Assembly: GCF_000526215.1 (NCBI RefSeq)
Contig: NZ_JAFQ01000004.1
Location: forward strand, 558,001 to 622,000
Direction: 5' to 3'
Length of the DNA: 64,000 nt
Source of the DNA: Nocardia sp. BMG51109
Lineage (GTDB): Bacteria; Actinomycetota; Actinomycetes; Mycobacteriales; Mycobacteriaceae
The notes under the pieces are model-generated. The model ran no database searches and was not told the DNA's origin. It saw only the letters and a program-made list of their open reading frames with translations. Of the stretch, positions 1 to 10,534 are shown one piece after another. The stretch's first letter is position 1. Every line of letters begins with the position of its first letter. A program made the translations under genes and the position numbers.

Positions 1-21
1 GGCGGCGAGGCGGCCTCGTGA
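1..21 (+). CDS. C-terminal end of an upstream gene (partial)
   Basis: The first seven codons read in frame 1 end in TGA at 19-21, which overlaps the GTG start of the next gene (GTGA). Such tight coupling suggests a partner protein. Genes for three-domain bacterial PH membrane proteins are commonly preceded by a small one-domain PH membrane protein, so that is the likely identity, but six residues cannot show it. Confidence 0.4.
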   Translation, partial: GGEAAS

Positions 22-2204
22 GTGAACCACGCCCGGGGGACATTGCCGAGGCGACGGCGCCGGCCGCGGCGTGGCAGCGGCTGGACAAGCGCATGCTGCT
101 GGTGCATCCCGTTCGCGAGGTCGGCCGGTACATTCCGGTGCTGATCGCGTCGGTGATCATCGGCACCCGCAGCGACAATCCCGGCTGGGGACTGATCGCG
201 CTCGCGATCATCGTCGTATTCGCGATCGCTCGATGGTTCACCACCACCTATCGCATCGGCACCGACAACGTCGAGCTGCGCACGGGAGTGTTGCAGCGCA
301 AGCGGCTGGCGGTGCCGCGCTCGCGCATCCGCTCGGTCGACATCCAGGCCGATCCGCTGCATCGGGTCCTCGGGTTGTCGGTGCTGAGCATCGGGACCGG
401 GCAGCAGGCCGAGCGGGACGAGCAGTTCAAGCTCGACGCCCTGGACGCCCGGCTGGTGCCGGAACTGCGGACGGAACTGCTGAGGCATCTGAAGGATGTC
501 GAGGGGGCCGGCACCGCCGAACGGCCCGGCACCGCCTCCGCGGACGAGGGAGCCGCGGCCGAGACCGAGGCGCGGTCCGAAGGCGTCGAAATCGGCCACT
601 GGCAACCGAAATGGGTGCGCTACGCACCGCTGTCGCTGACCGGATTCGCCATCGTCGCACCGGCGGTCGGCCTGGCGTTCCAGTACGGTCTCGCCGAGGC
701 GGTCTTCCGCTCGGACACCGTGCACACCGTGCAGGGCCGCGGTGCCCTGTTCCTCACGGCTGTGGTGGCGGCCCTGGTGGCGGCGGTGATCGCGATCGTC
801 AGCCTGGCCGGCTGCGCGCGGTATCTCGCGACCTATCACCGCCTGCGGGTGCTGGACAACGGCCGCACCCTGCATCTGCGCCACGGACTGTTCACCACCC
901 GCCAGACCACCCTCGACCTGGCCCGCCTGCGCGGCGCCACGGTGAACGAGCCGCTGCTGCTGCGACTGGCGGGCGGCGCCGAACTCGAGGCGATCATGAC
1001 CGGCACGAGCCCCCGGCAGAAGATCCTGCCCCAGGCCCCGCGCGCGGCCGTCGACCGCACCCTGGGCCACCTGCTCGCCGGCCGCCCGAACCGCGCCGAC
1101 ACGACGATCGCCACCGAAACCCGCACGACCACAAGGCGACCCGACCGGAGAACTCCGGTAGCGGCACCCACCGAGAACGACGACAACTCGACCCGGCCGA
1201 ACACCGCGATCGAGACCGACGGGCGAAATACGGAGTCCCGCAGCGACTCTGGCCTGAGCGGTCAGGACCGGGAGACGGCAGCGCGCGTAACCACGGAGGG
1301 GCCCCGCTCAGGCCCCAACCAACACAGCCTGAGCGGTCAGGGCCCGGAGACGGCAGCGCGCGTAACCACGGAGGGCCCCCGCTCAGGCCCCAACCAACAC
1401 AGCCCGAGCGGCCAGGGCCCGGAGACGGCAGCCGGCGTAACTACGGACGGTCCGCGAGACACCGCGGCACCCGCGAAGGCGCCCCACGTCCCGAACGAGC
1501 CCCGGTCGGCCGGGTCGTCCGCGACGAGTCCCGCCGTCGTGGACGAAGCCGGCGATGCCGCCGCGCCGGAATCGATTCCCCTTGCCGCGGATGAACCTCG
1601 CGAGGACGCAGCACCGGCAGCGGCCCCCCTCGGCCCGGACGGACCTCGAGAAGACACGATGCCGGCAACGAATCCCGGTGGCGCAGACGACTCCGGGGAC
1701 GCCGCGGCGCCCGCAACGATTCCCCTGGTCGCGCACGGGTCCCGGGCTCGGCGGCGGCGCTACACCCGGGCGCTGGGACCCGTCGCGGCGGTCACTGTCG
1801 CACTCGGTGTCGCTTCCGTTGCGGGAGTGCCTGTTCCGCCGTGGGCATGGATTCTCCTGGCGCTGATCGCCCTGGCGGCAGCGGGTTTGGCGCACGACCG
1901 CTACAGCGGCTTGGGCCATGCCGTCCTGCCCGCCGTCGGTAACCGCCCCACCTGGCTCATCACCCGCAGCGGGTCGCTCGACCGCGATCGCGACTGCCTC
2001 GAGGCGCCCGGCGTCATCGGCTGGACCGTGCGGCAGACCTTCTTCCAGCGCCGCGCGGGGCTCGCCACCCTGGTCGCCGCCACGGCGGCCGGAAAGAAGC
2101 GGTACCACGTGGTGGACGTGCCCGTCGATCGGGCATGGGAGCTGATCGAAGCGGTGACACCCGGACAGACCGGCCACCGTCCGGCGACGATCCCCTCGCC
2201 GTAA
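18..2204 (+). CDS. Bacterial PH-domain (YdbT-like) membrane protein with repeat-rich linker
   Basis: This 728-residue membrane protein has three regions resembling the bacterial PH (bPH2, 'membrane-flanked') domain, at about residues 75-140, 270-330 and 640-715. Hydrophobic segments lie at about 35-60, 205-235, 245-270 and 580-620. Proteins of this family are common in Gram-positives and have no firmly assigned function. The region between about 355 and 580 is unusual: a hydrophilic Pro/Ala/Thr-rich insert with a 25-residue tandem repeat (DNA 1254-1455), followed by looser repeats of the form APAxxP..DEPRED. The insert makes the protein longer than the roughly 500 residues I expect. The GTG start at 18 overlaps the upstream stop codon, so the two are probably translated together. 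Confidence 0.8.
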   Translation: MSEPRPGDIAEATAPAAAWQRLDKRMLLVHPVREVGRYIPVLIASVIIGTRSDNPGWGLIALAIIVVFAIARWFTTTYRIGTDNVELRTGVLQRKRLAVPRSRIRSVDIQADPLHRVLGLSVLSIGTGQQAERDEQFKLDALDARLVPELRTELLRHLKDVEGAGTAERPGTASADEGAAAETEARSEGVEIGHWQPKWVRYAPLSLTGFAIVAPAVGLAFQYGLAEAVFRSDTVHTVQGRGALFLTAVVAALVAAVIAIVSLAGCARYLATYHRLRVLDNGRTLHLRHGLFTTRQTTLDLARLRGATVNEPLLLRLAGGAELEAIMTGTSPRQKILPQAPRAAVDRTLGHLLAGRPNRADTTIATETRTTTRRPDRRTPVAAPTENDDNSTRPNTAIETDGRNTESRSDSGLSGQDRETAARVTTEGPRSGPNQHSLSGQGPETAARVTTEGPRSGPNQHSPSGQGPETAAGVTTDGPRDTAAPAKAPHVPNEPRSAGSSATSPAVVDEAGDAAAPESIPLAADEPREDAAPAAAPLGPDGPREDTMPATNPGGADDSGDAAAPATIPLVAHGSRARRRRYTRALGPVAAVTVALGVASVAGVPVPPWAWILLALIALAAAGLAHDRYSGLGHAVLPAVGNRPTWLITRSGSLDRDRDCLEAPGVIGWTVRQTFFQRRAGLATLVAATAAGKKRYHVVDVPVDRAWELIEAVTPGQTGHRPATIPSP
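1254..1455 (+). repeat. 75-bp in-frame tandem repeat, about 2.7 copies
   Basis: Copies start at 1254, 1329 and 1404, a constant 75-bp spacing. The first two are nearly identical and the third diverges after about 50 bp. Each encodes 25 residues beginning LSGQ (PSGQ in the third) and including ETAARVTTEGPRSG. A multiple of three keeps the frame, so copy number can vary without breaking the gene. Confidence 0.9.
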
Positions 2205-2232
2205 CCGCGCCGGGCCCCTACCATCAGCCGCG

Positions 2233-2282
2233 GATGGGCCCGGCCGCCACCGACGACCCGTTGAGCGACGGGCCCGCCCATC
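2233..2282. terminator. Possible hairpin terminator between convergent genes
   Basis: GATGGGC at 2233-2239 pairs with GCCCATC at 2276-2282. An inner CCCGT/ACGGG pair lies in the loop. The structure follows the PH-protein gene and faces a convergent gene, which fits a terminator, but there is no T-run. Confidence 0.35.
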
Positions 2283-2375
2283 GGCCGCGTACGGACCGAA
2301 TATCGCAATTCCCCTTCGCCGCTGCCGAACACCCTGCGGCACGACCGAACGGCCCCGTCGCTCCGGCACGACCGG

Positions 2376-2445
2376 AACCGGTCACGTCGCGGCATGACAG
2401 AACCGGTCACGTCGCGGGATGACCAGGGATGGTTACGTCGCGGGT
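2376..2445. repeat. 25-bp tandem repeat at a convergent gene end
   Basis: A 17-base unit, AACCGGTCACGTCGCGG, occurs at 2376-2392 and again at 2401-2417. A third, degraded copy (GGTTACGTCGCGG) lies near 2431 and overlaps the end of the next gene. The period is 25 bp. Confidence 0.7.
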
Positions 2446-2864
2446 TGGTTGCGGATGCCCGGGAATGCCCGGCGGAACAGGTAGAAGCCCGACGGAACGA
2501 GGCCGCAGGCCAGCAGCAGCGGAGTGGTCCAGTTGTCGGTCAGCAGGACGTCACCACCCGGGCCCGTGGTCGAACAGACCAGGAAGCCGAGCAACCATGC
2601 CAGCAGCGGCAGCGCCATCGCGGCCGGGCGCGTCACCACCACACTCATGCCCGCCACCAGCAGTACGTTCACCACCACCGCGAACAGCGCCGAGACCGGG
2701 AACGCGGTGCCGCCGATATAGGCCGGCAGGTAGAGCACCTCGAGGGCCAGCGACAGCGCGCCGTCGAACACCAGCACACCGGCCAGCACGCCGCCGAGGG
2801 CCGCCCAGCCCGGTTGCTGCGCGCCGGTCACGGCGTTCGCCCGGCCGACCGAGGTCGCCGTCAC
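2433..2864 (-). CDS. Four-helix membrane protein (Rv1171-like)
   Basis: This is a 143-residue protein with four hydrophobic stretches (about residues 20-50, 58-80, 84-102 and 110-130) and a short basic tail, so it is probably an integral membrane protein. I recognise no enzymatic motif. Its place just downstream of mshB matches the uncharacterised membrane protein Rv1171 in M. tuberculosis. The GTG start overlaps the stop of the small gene upstream (GTGA), pointing to coupled translation and possibly a shared function. Confidence 0.75.
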   Translation of the reverse strand: MTATSVGRANAVTGAQQPGWAALGGVLAGVLVFDGALSLALEVLYLPAYIGGTAFPVSALFAVVVNVLLVAGMSVVVTRPAAMALPLLAWLLGFLVCSTTGPGGDVLLTDNWTTPLLLACGLVPSGFYLFRRAFPGIRNQPAT

Positions 2865-3019
2865 GGCACCGGCGGGAAGCCGAGCAGCGTCAGCAGGTGA
2901 CTCTGCATGTCCACGAATCCGTAGAGCGCAGTCAGGTACAGGTCGTGTTGCGCCTGCCAGTTCGGCTTCTGGCTCTCGACGAACGCGGCGATGGCGTCCT
3001 GCAGGCTCCAGTTGTACAT
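2861..3019 (-). CDS. 52-residue protein coupled to mshB neighbour
   Basis: An ATG at 3019 opens a 52-residue frame starting MYNWSLQDAIAAF and ending GFPPVP. It is rich in aromatic and hydrophobic residues and has no clear membrane span. It begins 36 bp after mshB ends and its stop overlaps the next gene's GTG start by four bases. This operon-like fit, rather than any family match, is the main reason to call it real. The function is unknown. Confidence 0.7.
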   Translation of the reverse strand: MYNWSLQDAIAAFVESQKPNWQAQHDLYLTALYGFVDMQSHLLTLLGFPPVP

Positions 3020-3055
3020 GGCGGTCAGTCTAGGCCGCGATGCCGCGGCGCGCGG

Positions 3056-3976
3056 TCAGCCGGTCTCGCCGGCGTATTCCGGCAGTCCGGCGAACAGATC
3101 GTGTTCGCGGCCGTCGGCGCCGACCGGTCCGGGCCGCCCCCGCACCAGCACGAAATGTTCCTCGGGCAGCACCGGCTGGGCGATGTTGTTGGACAGCGCG
3201 AACTCCCGGCCGGACGGCGCCACGCTCACCTGGGTGGCGTGCGCGCGCAGCGCGGCGCGCTTGGCCGCGAGCACCTCGGACACGTCGATGGCGGTGGTCA
3301 CGGATTCGCCCGACACACACGGTAATTCGTCCACGGCGGGCAATCGCCAGCCGGACGGCAGCGCACCGGGCAGCCGGTCGACGGTCCGCCGGGCCAGCGC
3401 CTCGGTGTGCAGGCGCAGCACCTCGGCGTCGGTCACGGTCCAGTAGACCTTCGGTGTGGCCCAACCGTTCTCGGCCGCGTCGTCCACGGCGGCCATCGTG
3501 ATCCGGTGGGCGCGGATGTGGTCCGGATGGCCGTAGCCCCCGCGCGGGTCGTAGGCGACCACGACCCGGGGCCGGACGGTCAGCAACACCTGCGTCAGTT
3601 CCCGCACCGCCTCGTCGCCGGAATCGACGAACGCGCGCGGATGCCGGACGTCGAGGGCGCGCGGATCGGAGGTCTCGCCCGCCATCCCGGAATCGCGCCA
3701 GCGCCCCGCGCCACCGAGGAACCACGGCGGGCCGGCGCCCAATTCGGCCAGCGCCCTGGACAATTCGCCGATCCGATAGCCGCCCAGCTGATCGGCGTGG
3801 TCACTGGTCAGCTGCGCCCATCGCTCGCCGATGACCTCGCCCTCCTCACCGAGGGTGCAGGTCACCACCGTCACCGGAATACCGCGGCGACGATAGTGCG
3901 CGATGGTGCCGCCCGTCGCGATGGTCTCGTCGTCGGGGTGTGCGTGCACCAGCAGCAGACCACCCTGCTCGGTCAC
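3056..3976 (-). CDS. mshB: Mycothiol biosynthesis deacetylase MshB
   Basis: MshB removes the acetyl group from GlcNAc-Ins to give GlcN-Ins, the second committed step of mycothiol synthesis, in the cytoplasm. It is a zinc enzyme of the PIG-L/LmbE superfamily. The AHPDDE motif lies at residues 12-17, where H13 and D16 are expected zinc ligands and D15 the base. A second motif, GHPDH, at 149-153 supplies the other histidine. The length of 306 residues is normal for MshB. Two small genes follow closely on the same strand, and an LpqW-type gene lies on the other side, as in M. tuberculosis. Confidence 0.93.
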   Translation of the reverse strand: MTEQGGLLLVHAHPDDETIATGGTIAHYRRRGIPVTVVTCTLGEEGEVIGERWAQLTSDHADQLGGYRIGELSRALAELGAGPPWFLGGAGRWRDSGMAGETSDPRALDVRHPRAFVDSGDEAVRELTQVLLTVRPRVVVAYDPRGGYGHPDHIRAHRITMAAVDDAAENGWATPKVYWTVTDAEVLRLHTEALARRTVDRLPGALPSGWRLPAVDELPCVSGESVTTAIDVSEVLAAKRAALRAHATQVSVAPSGREFALSNNIAQPVLPEEHFVLVRGRPGPVGADGREHDLFAGLPEYAGETG

Positions 3977-3981
3977 CGCCC

Positions 3982-4171
3982 CACCTCGCCGCCACTCGGC
4001 AGCACCGTCACCAGCGGCGCCGCCCTAGCTACGCCCTCGCTGCGCTCGGTCACCGTTTCACCTCGCCAACACTCGGCACCCGCCATACTCGGCACCCGCC
4101 GTAACCGACGGTGCCGTACACATGGTGCTCCCGCTACGCCCGATCACAAGCCACCTCGCCGACACTCGACG
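3982..4171. repeat. Degenerate 20-bp repeats between mshB and lpqW
   Basis: CACCTCGCCGCCACTCGGCA at 3982-4001 recurs with changes at 4059-4078 and 4152-4171. A shorter piece (ACTCGGCACCCGCC) is doubled near 4070-4100. The repeats fill the 246-bp gap between the lpqW and mshB genes. No coding sequence or promoter is obvious there. Confidence 0.55.
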
Positions 4172-4222
4172 GCGCCATGACCGACGAGGCGATGCCGCGC
4201 ACGTGGCCCGGACCGCGCTCGG

Positions 4223-6037
4223 TCACGAGAGCCGCCGCCAGGTCGCGGCGCCGCCGAAGATGCCGACGCCGAGGGCGCCGCTCAGCGATACCCCGTCCAT
4301 CCGTGAGCTTGCCGCGGCAACGCCGGTGTCCTGCATGATCGGCAGCACGGTTGCCTGCTCCCACAGCTTCGGTTCGACGTCGCCGATCGCCCTCGCCGCA
4401 TCTTCCCCGCGCAACGCGGCATCGATCGCCGGTTGCAGCGCCGGATCGCAGACCCCGGAGATGTTGCTCGGCGCCTTGCGCTGCTCCTCGGCCTGGGTCG
4501 CGGCCGTGTCCTGATCGGGGACCGGCTCGCGCGGGCAGCCGTAGCGGGAGGCCAGCGCGTCGGCCGGATCGCCCCCGGCGCGCTCCCAGCCGACGATCGC
4601 GTCGATGTTGCCCGCCAGCAGTTCCTTGCCGTACAGCTCGTCGGCGGGCAGGCTGCGCACGCTCGCGTCGATGCCGGCGCTGCGCAACATGTCGGCGGCC
4701 GTGTTGGCCACGGCGAGCGCGGCGACATCCTTGTCCACCGCGCCGAGCCGGACGGCCAGCGTCCGGCCGTTCTTGGCGACCTGGCGCGGCTGTGGCGCCG
4801 GCGACGTCGGCGAGGTGCCGGCCGGCGATTCCGGCGCGCGCGCGAACCCGGCCTCGGCCAGCATCGCGAAGGCGTCGTCGACCGACGGCCGCGGCGGGGC
4901 GGTCGGCGCGTATCCCGGATCGGAGGGCGAAAGCACCTGGGCGCGAGCAGGTTCCACCCACGCGCCGGTCTGTGCGGCGACGGTCGCCAGCAGCGTCGGA
5001 TCCAGCAGGCCCAGCACCGCGCGCCGCACCCGCGGATCGGCCAGATCGCCACCGCGCCCGTTCAGCGACAGCTGCAACTCCCGCGCCTGCGGCATGATCG
5101 CGGTGCGCACCGCGGGAATCGCCGACAGCTGGTCCTGCGTCGCGGTGCCGCCCCGCACCAGCGCCATCTGCGCGTCACCGGAGCGCAGCGACTCGGCGAG
5201 CTGTGCGGTCGTGCCGCCACGGCGCAGCAGGATCTGATCGGGCACCGCCGGCGTGCTCCAGTAGCGGTCGTTGCGTTCGAGCAGGATCTCTTCGCGTCCG
5301 GCGTCGGCCTGCTTGACCCGGAACTGGCCGCCCGAGATCGGATTCTGATCGATGAGGCCGCGCTCGACGGCCAGCGCTCGCTGGAAGCCGCCCAGCGAAT
5401 CCTTCAGCAGGTGTGAGGGCAGCAGATCGGTGAACAGCTGCCGCCACGCCGGGTAGGGCTCGCGGAAGGTGACCGTCACGGTCTTGCCGCCGCCGGACGA
5501 ACTCACGTCGGTGATCAGGCGGTAACCGGCCGGATCCACCACCCCGGGCTGGGTGATCATCTGCTGCCACAGGTAATGGAAGTCCTCGGCCGCGATGGGC
5601 GCGCCGTCGGACCAGGACGCCTGGTTCTGGATCTTGTAGGTGACCGTGAACGGCTCCTGCGCCGTGACATCCGCCGACACCATCAGCGCGTTGTCGGGCA
5701 TCCAGTCGGTGGCGCCGGGCACCGTCGGCGACGGCGCCGGCCGGAACGGGCTGGGAAAGACCATCGAGCTGACCGCATTGGTGCTCGGCGACTGATTGGA
5801 GCGCAGATGCGGATTGAACCCGACCCCGATGTCGTCGACGGCCACCACCACCGTGCTCTTGGTGGGCTTGGCGGGGGTGGTCTTGGGACTGTCGGTGCTC
5901 TCGATCGGCGGGGGCGGATTCGCCGTACAGCCGCCGAGCACCGTCACCGATGTCGCCAGCACCACCGCCGCCGCACGCCATCGTGCGCGAATTCCTGCCC
6001 CCGGCATCACGTTCGGCACTCTACAGCTCGCCTCCAT
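4223..6037 (-). CDS. lpqW: LpqW-type lipoprotein, peptide-binding (SBP_bac_5) fold
   Basis: This is a lipoprotein of 604 residues. After a short basic start comes a hydrophobic segment ending in the lipobox VLGGC (Cys about 37), then a Pro/Thr-rich spacer and an extracellular solute-binding family 5 domain (motifs such as SDGAPIAAEDFHYLW). There are no permease or ATPase genes beside it. In mycobacteria LpqW has this fold but acts in PIM/lipoarabinomannan synthesis rather than transport, and pimE is nearby here. The ATG at 6037 is preferred because GAGGCGAG lies just upstream; starts at 6052 or 6007 are also open. Confidence 0.83.
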   Translation of the reverse strand: MEASCRVPNVMPGAGIRARWRAAAVVLATSVTVLGGCTANPPPPIESTDSPKTTPAKPTKSTVVVAVDDIGVGFNPHLRSNQSPSTNAVSSMVFPSPFRPAPSPTVPGATDWMPDNALMVSADVTAQEPFTVTYKIQNQASWSDGAPIAAEDFHYLWQQMITQPGVVDPAGYRLITDVSSSGGGKTVTVTFREPYPAWRQLFTDLLPSHLLKDSLGGFQRALAVERGLIDQNPISGGQFRVKQADAGREEILLERNDRYWSTPAVPDQILLRRGGTTAQLAESLRSGDAQMALVRGGTATQDQLSAIPAVRTAIMPQARELQLSLNGRGGDLADPRVRRAVLGLLDPTLLATVAAQTGAWVEPARAQVLSPSDPGYAPTAPPRPSVDDAFAMLAEAGFARAPESPAGTSPTSPAPQPRQVAKNGRTLAVRLGAVDKDVAALAVANTAADMLRSAGIDASVRSLPADELYGKELLAGNIDAIVGWERAGGDPADALASRYGCPREPVPDQDTAATQAEEQRKAPSNISGVCDPALQPAIDAALRGEDAARAIGDVEPKLWEQATVLPIMQDTGVAAASSRMDGVSLSGALGVGIFGGAATWRRLS

Positions 6038-6187
6038 TGCCTCGCCTCGCACAGTGTGCCTCGTAGCACACAGCGTGCCCGGCCCGCAGTCTCACACAAC
6101 GTGCCCCGTCCGCGGTTTTCACACAGCGTGCTCCGCCCGGCGGGCACGGCCGCACCCAGTGATACCGGACGGGTGCGGCACCGGCGC

Positions 6188-8113
<1,926 letters not shown>

Positions 8114-8302
8114 GTTGAATCCTCCTGCTGACAGAAATGGTTGCCGGCCGACCCTCGCCGTAGAGGGTCCGTACAAGACAGGTGGACGAGTGACTCACCG
8201 GGCATGCGGCCAGCTACACAGTACCGAAATCCACCGGGGCGATCGGCCGGGCCTGGGTGCGCACGGACCGGAGTATCGATTCGGAAGGAATGGTTAGACA
8301 AG

Positions 8303-8321
8303 GTCGGTTAGGCTAAGCTTA
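8303..8321 (+). promoter_or_regulatory. Iron box (IdeR/DtxR-type operator)
   Basis: GTCGGTTAGGCTAAGCTTA matches the actinobacterial iron-box consensus TTAGGTTAGGCTAACCTAA at 15 of 19 positions, including an unbroken core GGTTAGGCTAA. It ends six bases before the ATG of the Cys-rich gene at 8328. An iron-loaded repressor bound here would block initiation, so the gene is predicted to be induced by iron limitation. Confidence 0.65.
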
Positions 8322-8327
8322 CTCGCC

Positions 8328-8504
8328 ATGGGCAAGGTCAAGGCCAAGAAGGTGTCCGGCCTCCGGCCGAAGAAGAAGTGCTGTCGCAAGAAGACGCGCT
8401 GCGTGAAGTGCCCTGTCGTGGTCATGCGGATGAAGAAGGCGGAGGCCGCCGGGGTGTGCGGCAAGGATCTCGAGAAGTACCTGAAGCGGGCGCGTGCGGC
8501 GTGA
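8328..8504 (+). CDS. 58-residue basic, cysteine-rich microprotein
   Basis: This 58-residue protein has five cysteines (18, 19, 25, 28, 44), arranged CC-x5-CxxCP plus one more, and 21 Lys/Arg residues. The pattern suggests metal or iron-sulphur binding, perhaps with nucleic-acid or ribosome contact, but no function is known to me. The ATG is followed by a clean in-frame reading to TGA. The short upstream space is filled by the iron box, leaving no room for a normal ribosome-binding site, so the message may be leaderless. The next gene starts 92 bp downstream. Confidence 0.75.
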   Translation: MGKVKAKKVSGLRPKKKCCRKKTRCVKCPVVVMRMKKAEAAGVCGKDLEKYLKRARAA

Positions 8505-8596
8505 CTCCCCAGCGCGATCGGCCAGACCCGGAGGAGGCAGCTCGCGTCACCCCGGAGGCCGCGATCGGGCTGCGTGAATTCGGGTAGAACCGGGGT

Positions 8597-8890
8597 ATGA
8601 GCAACCCACTACTGACCGATGACGAAATCGCGACCGCGCTGAAGGACCTGCCGGAGTGGACCCGCACCGGCGCCAGCATCGCCCGCACCGTCGAGGCGCC
8701 CTCGTTCCTGGCCGGAATCGAACTGGTGCGCCGGGTCGCCGCCGAGGCGGAGGCGGCCAATCACCATCCCGATATGGATATCCGCTGGCGGCGCGTCACG
8801 TTCACGCTGTCGACGCATTCCGAGGGCGGGCTCACCCGCCTCGACGTCGCGCTGGCCCGGGAGATCGATCGGCTGGCGCAGGAAAGCTGA
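8597..8890 (+). CDS. 4a-hydroxytetrahydrobiopterin (pterin carbinolamine) dehydratase family
   Basis: This is a 97-residue protein of the PCD/DCoH family, which dehydrates 4a-hydroxytetrahydropterin so that pterin cofactors can be recycled. The signature NHHPDMDIRW at about 55-64 carries the active-site histidines, followed by the family's THSEGGLT turn. The length is typical. It converges with pimE, the same pairing seen in M. tuberculosis (Rv1159A/Rv1159). No aromatic hydroxylase is visible nearby, so its physiological substrate here is unknown. Confidence 0.88.
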   Translation: MSNPLLTDDEIATALKDLPEWTRTGASIARTVEAPSFLAGIELVRRVAAEAEAANHHPDMDIRWRRVTFTLSTHSEGGLTRLDVALAREIDRLAQES

Positions 8891-8933
8891 GCCCGATCGC
8901 AGAGCCGCCCGATCAGGTCACAGAGCCGCCCGA

Positions 8934-10265
8934 TCAGGCGGCGGGAACACCGCCGTCGACTGCCGCTCGCGTCTCCGGTTCCGGTTTCCGCTCCCGCCGG
9001 CCGTTGCGGATCACCCAGACATAGAAGACCAGCACCCCGATCGCGTCGACGGCACCCAGCCAGGACAGGATCCCGGGCCGGGAGATGGTCCAGATGGTGG
9101 GCTGGAAGAACGACAGCACCCAGGGCAGGCCGATCAGCGTGGTGAGCAGCCAGTAGCCGGCGAGCACGCGGGCGCCCGCCACCGCGCGCAGCGGCCCGTA
9201 CAGCAACCACAGCACCAGCGGCAGCAGCCACACCCAGTGGTGCGACCACGAGATCGGCGACACCATCAGCCCGAACAACTGCACCACCAGCAGCGCGCCG
9301 AGCCGGTCGGTGGAATCCAGTGCGCGCCAGGCGAAGTACGCCAGGACCGCCACGACGACGGCCCCCGCCAGCCACCACGGCCCGAACGGCACCCGGTGCC
9401 CGCCGATCTGCCAGGGCGAGCCGGCGTCGTAGCCGAGCAGCCGGGTCAGCGCGCCGCGCAGCGATTGATTCCACACCGAGCCGACCGGCCCGATCCGGTT
9501 CGCGTCCCCGATCAGCGGGCCGAAGTAGGTGCGGGTCTCGACCGGCGAGATCGCGAAACTGATCGCTATGGTCCCCGCGAACACCACCGCGGCCCAGATC
9601 GCGCTCGCCCAGCGCCGCTGGGTCAGGAAGTACAGCCCCGTCACCGCCGGTGTCAGTTTCACCCCGGCCGCCAGACCGACCAGCAGTCCCGACAGCCGCC
9701 ACCCCGTGTAGTAGGCCGCCGCCATCCCGGCCAGCACCAGGAACACGTTGACCTGCCCGTAGTCCAGGGTGGTCCGGGTCGGCTCCAGCCACAGACCCAC
9801 TGCGGTCCAGCCGATCTCGGCGGTGCGTCGGCGCTCGTCGCGCGCGGCGTCGCCGAACAACAGCGCGAAGCTGATCCGCACCACGGCGTAGAGCGCCGCG
9901 GCGATCAGCAGCAGCCAGGCCACCGCGACCGCGGTGATCGGCAGATAGTGCAGCGGATAGAACACGACCGCCGCGAACGGCGGATAGGTGAACGGCAGCG
10001 GGAAGTCCGGCGTCTTCTCCGAGTAGGTGAAGTCGTAGAGGTGCCCGCTGCCGAGATCCGCCGCGCCGCCGACGTAGACGTGCAGGTCGACGAGATTCAT
10101 TCCGTTGGGCGACACCAGCATCCACAGCAGCCGGGCGAGCACCGACAGGCCCAGTGCGGCCAGTGCGATGTGGCGGCCCCGGACTTTCCGGGCTCCCCGG
10201 GATCCCCGGACTCCTCCGTCACTACCGCCGCAGGCCCATCGGAGAGTTCTGTTCACGGCGCGCAC
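8934..10265 (-). CDS. pimE: Polyprenol-phosphate-mannose-dependent mannosyltransferase PimE
   Basis: PimE adds the fifth, alpha-1,2-linked mannose to phosphatidylinositol tetramannoside, using polyprenyl-phospho-mannose on the outer side of the membrane. The protein is a GT87/GT-C type: 443 residues, at least ten hydrophobic helices, and an early loop with VDLHVY. D60 in that loop corresponds to the catalytic aspartate reported for the mycobacterial enzyme (D58). The convergent pterin dehydratase gene supports the assignment. The start is a GTG at 10265; a GTG at 10256 is also possible. Confidence 0.87.
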   Translation of the reverse strand: MRAVNRTLRWACGGSDGGVRGSRGARKVRGRHIALAALGLSVLARLLWMLVSPNGMNLVDLHVYVGGAADLGSGHLYDFTYSEKTPDFPLPFTYPPFAAVVFYPLHYLPITAVAVAWLLLIAAALYAVVRISFALLFGDAARDERRRTAEIGWTAVGLWLEPTRTTLDYGQVNVFLVLAGMAAAYYTGWRLSGLLVGLAAGVKLTPAVTGLYFLTQRRWASAIWAAVVFAGTIAISFAISPVETRTYFGPLIGDANRIGPVGSVWNQSLRGALTRLLGYDAGSPWQIGGHRVPFGPWWLAGAVVVAVLAYFAWRALDSTDRLGALLVVQLFGLMVSPISWSHHWVWLLPLVLWLLYGPLRAVAGARVLAGYWLLTTLIGLPWVLSFFQPTIWTISRPGILSWLGAVDAIGVLVFYVWVIRNGRRERKPEPETRAAVDGGVPAA

Positions 10266-10534
10266 ATGCTTTCCGGTCGGTTGGCTGGCGCGGCCAAGAT
10301 TACCGGCGCGAGCTGCCGGGTCTCGAAGTGGCCATCATGTACCATTCGCCTCACTGACAACTTCAGTAACAGCGGCTTGGGAGTTGTCCTCCGAGGACGG
10401 CACCCACCCCCCGACACCGACGGTAGACAAGATCGCACCACGGCTGTACAACACAGCGGCTCTATCCCTAAAGTGACGCAAGCGATGCGGCCGCATCGCC
10501 GGAGGAAGTACCCGAGGTAAGGACGGCTACACCA

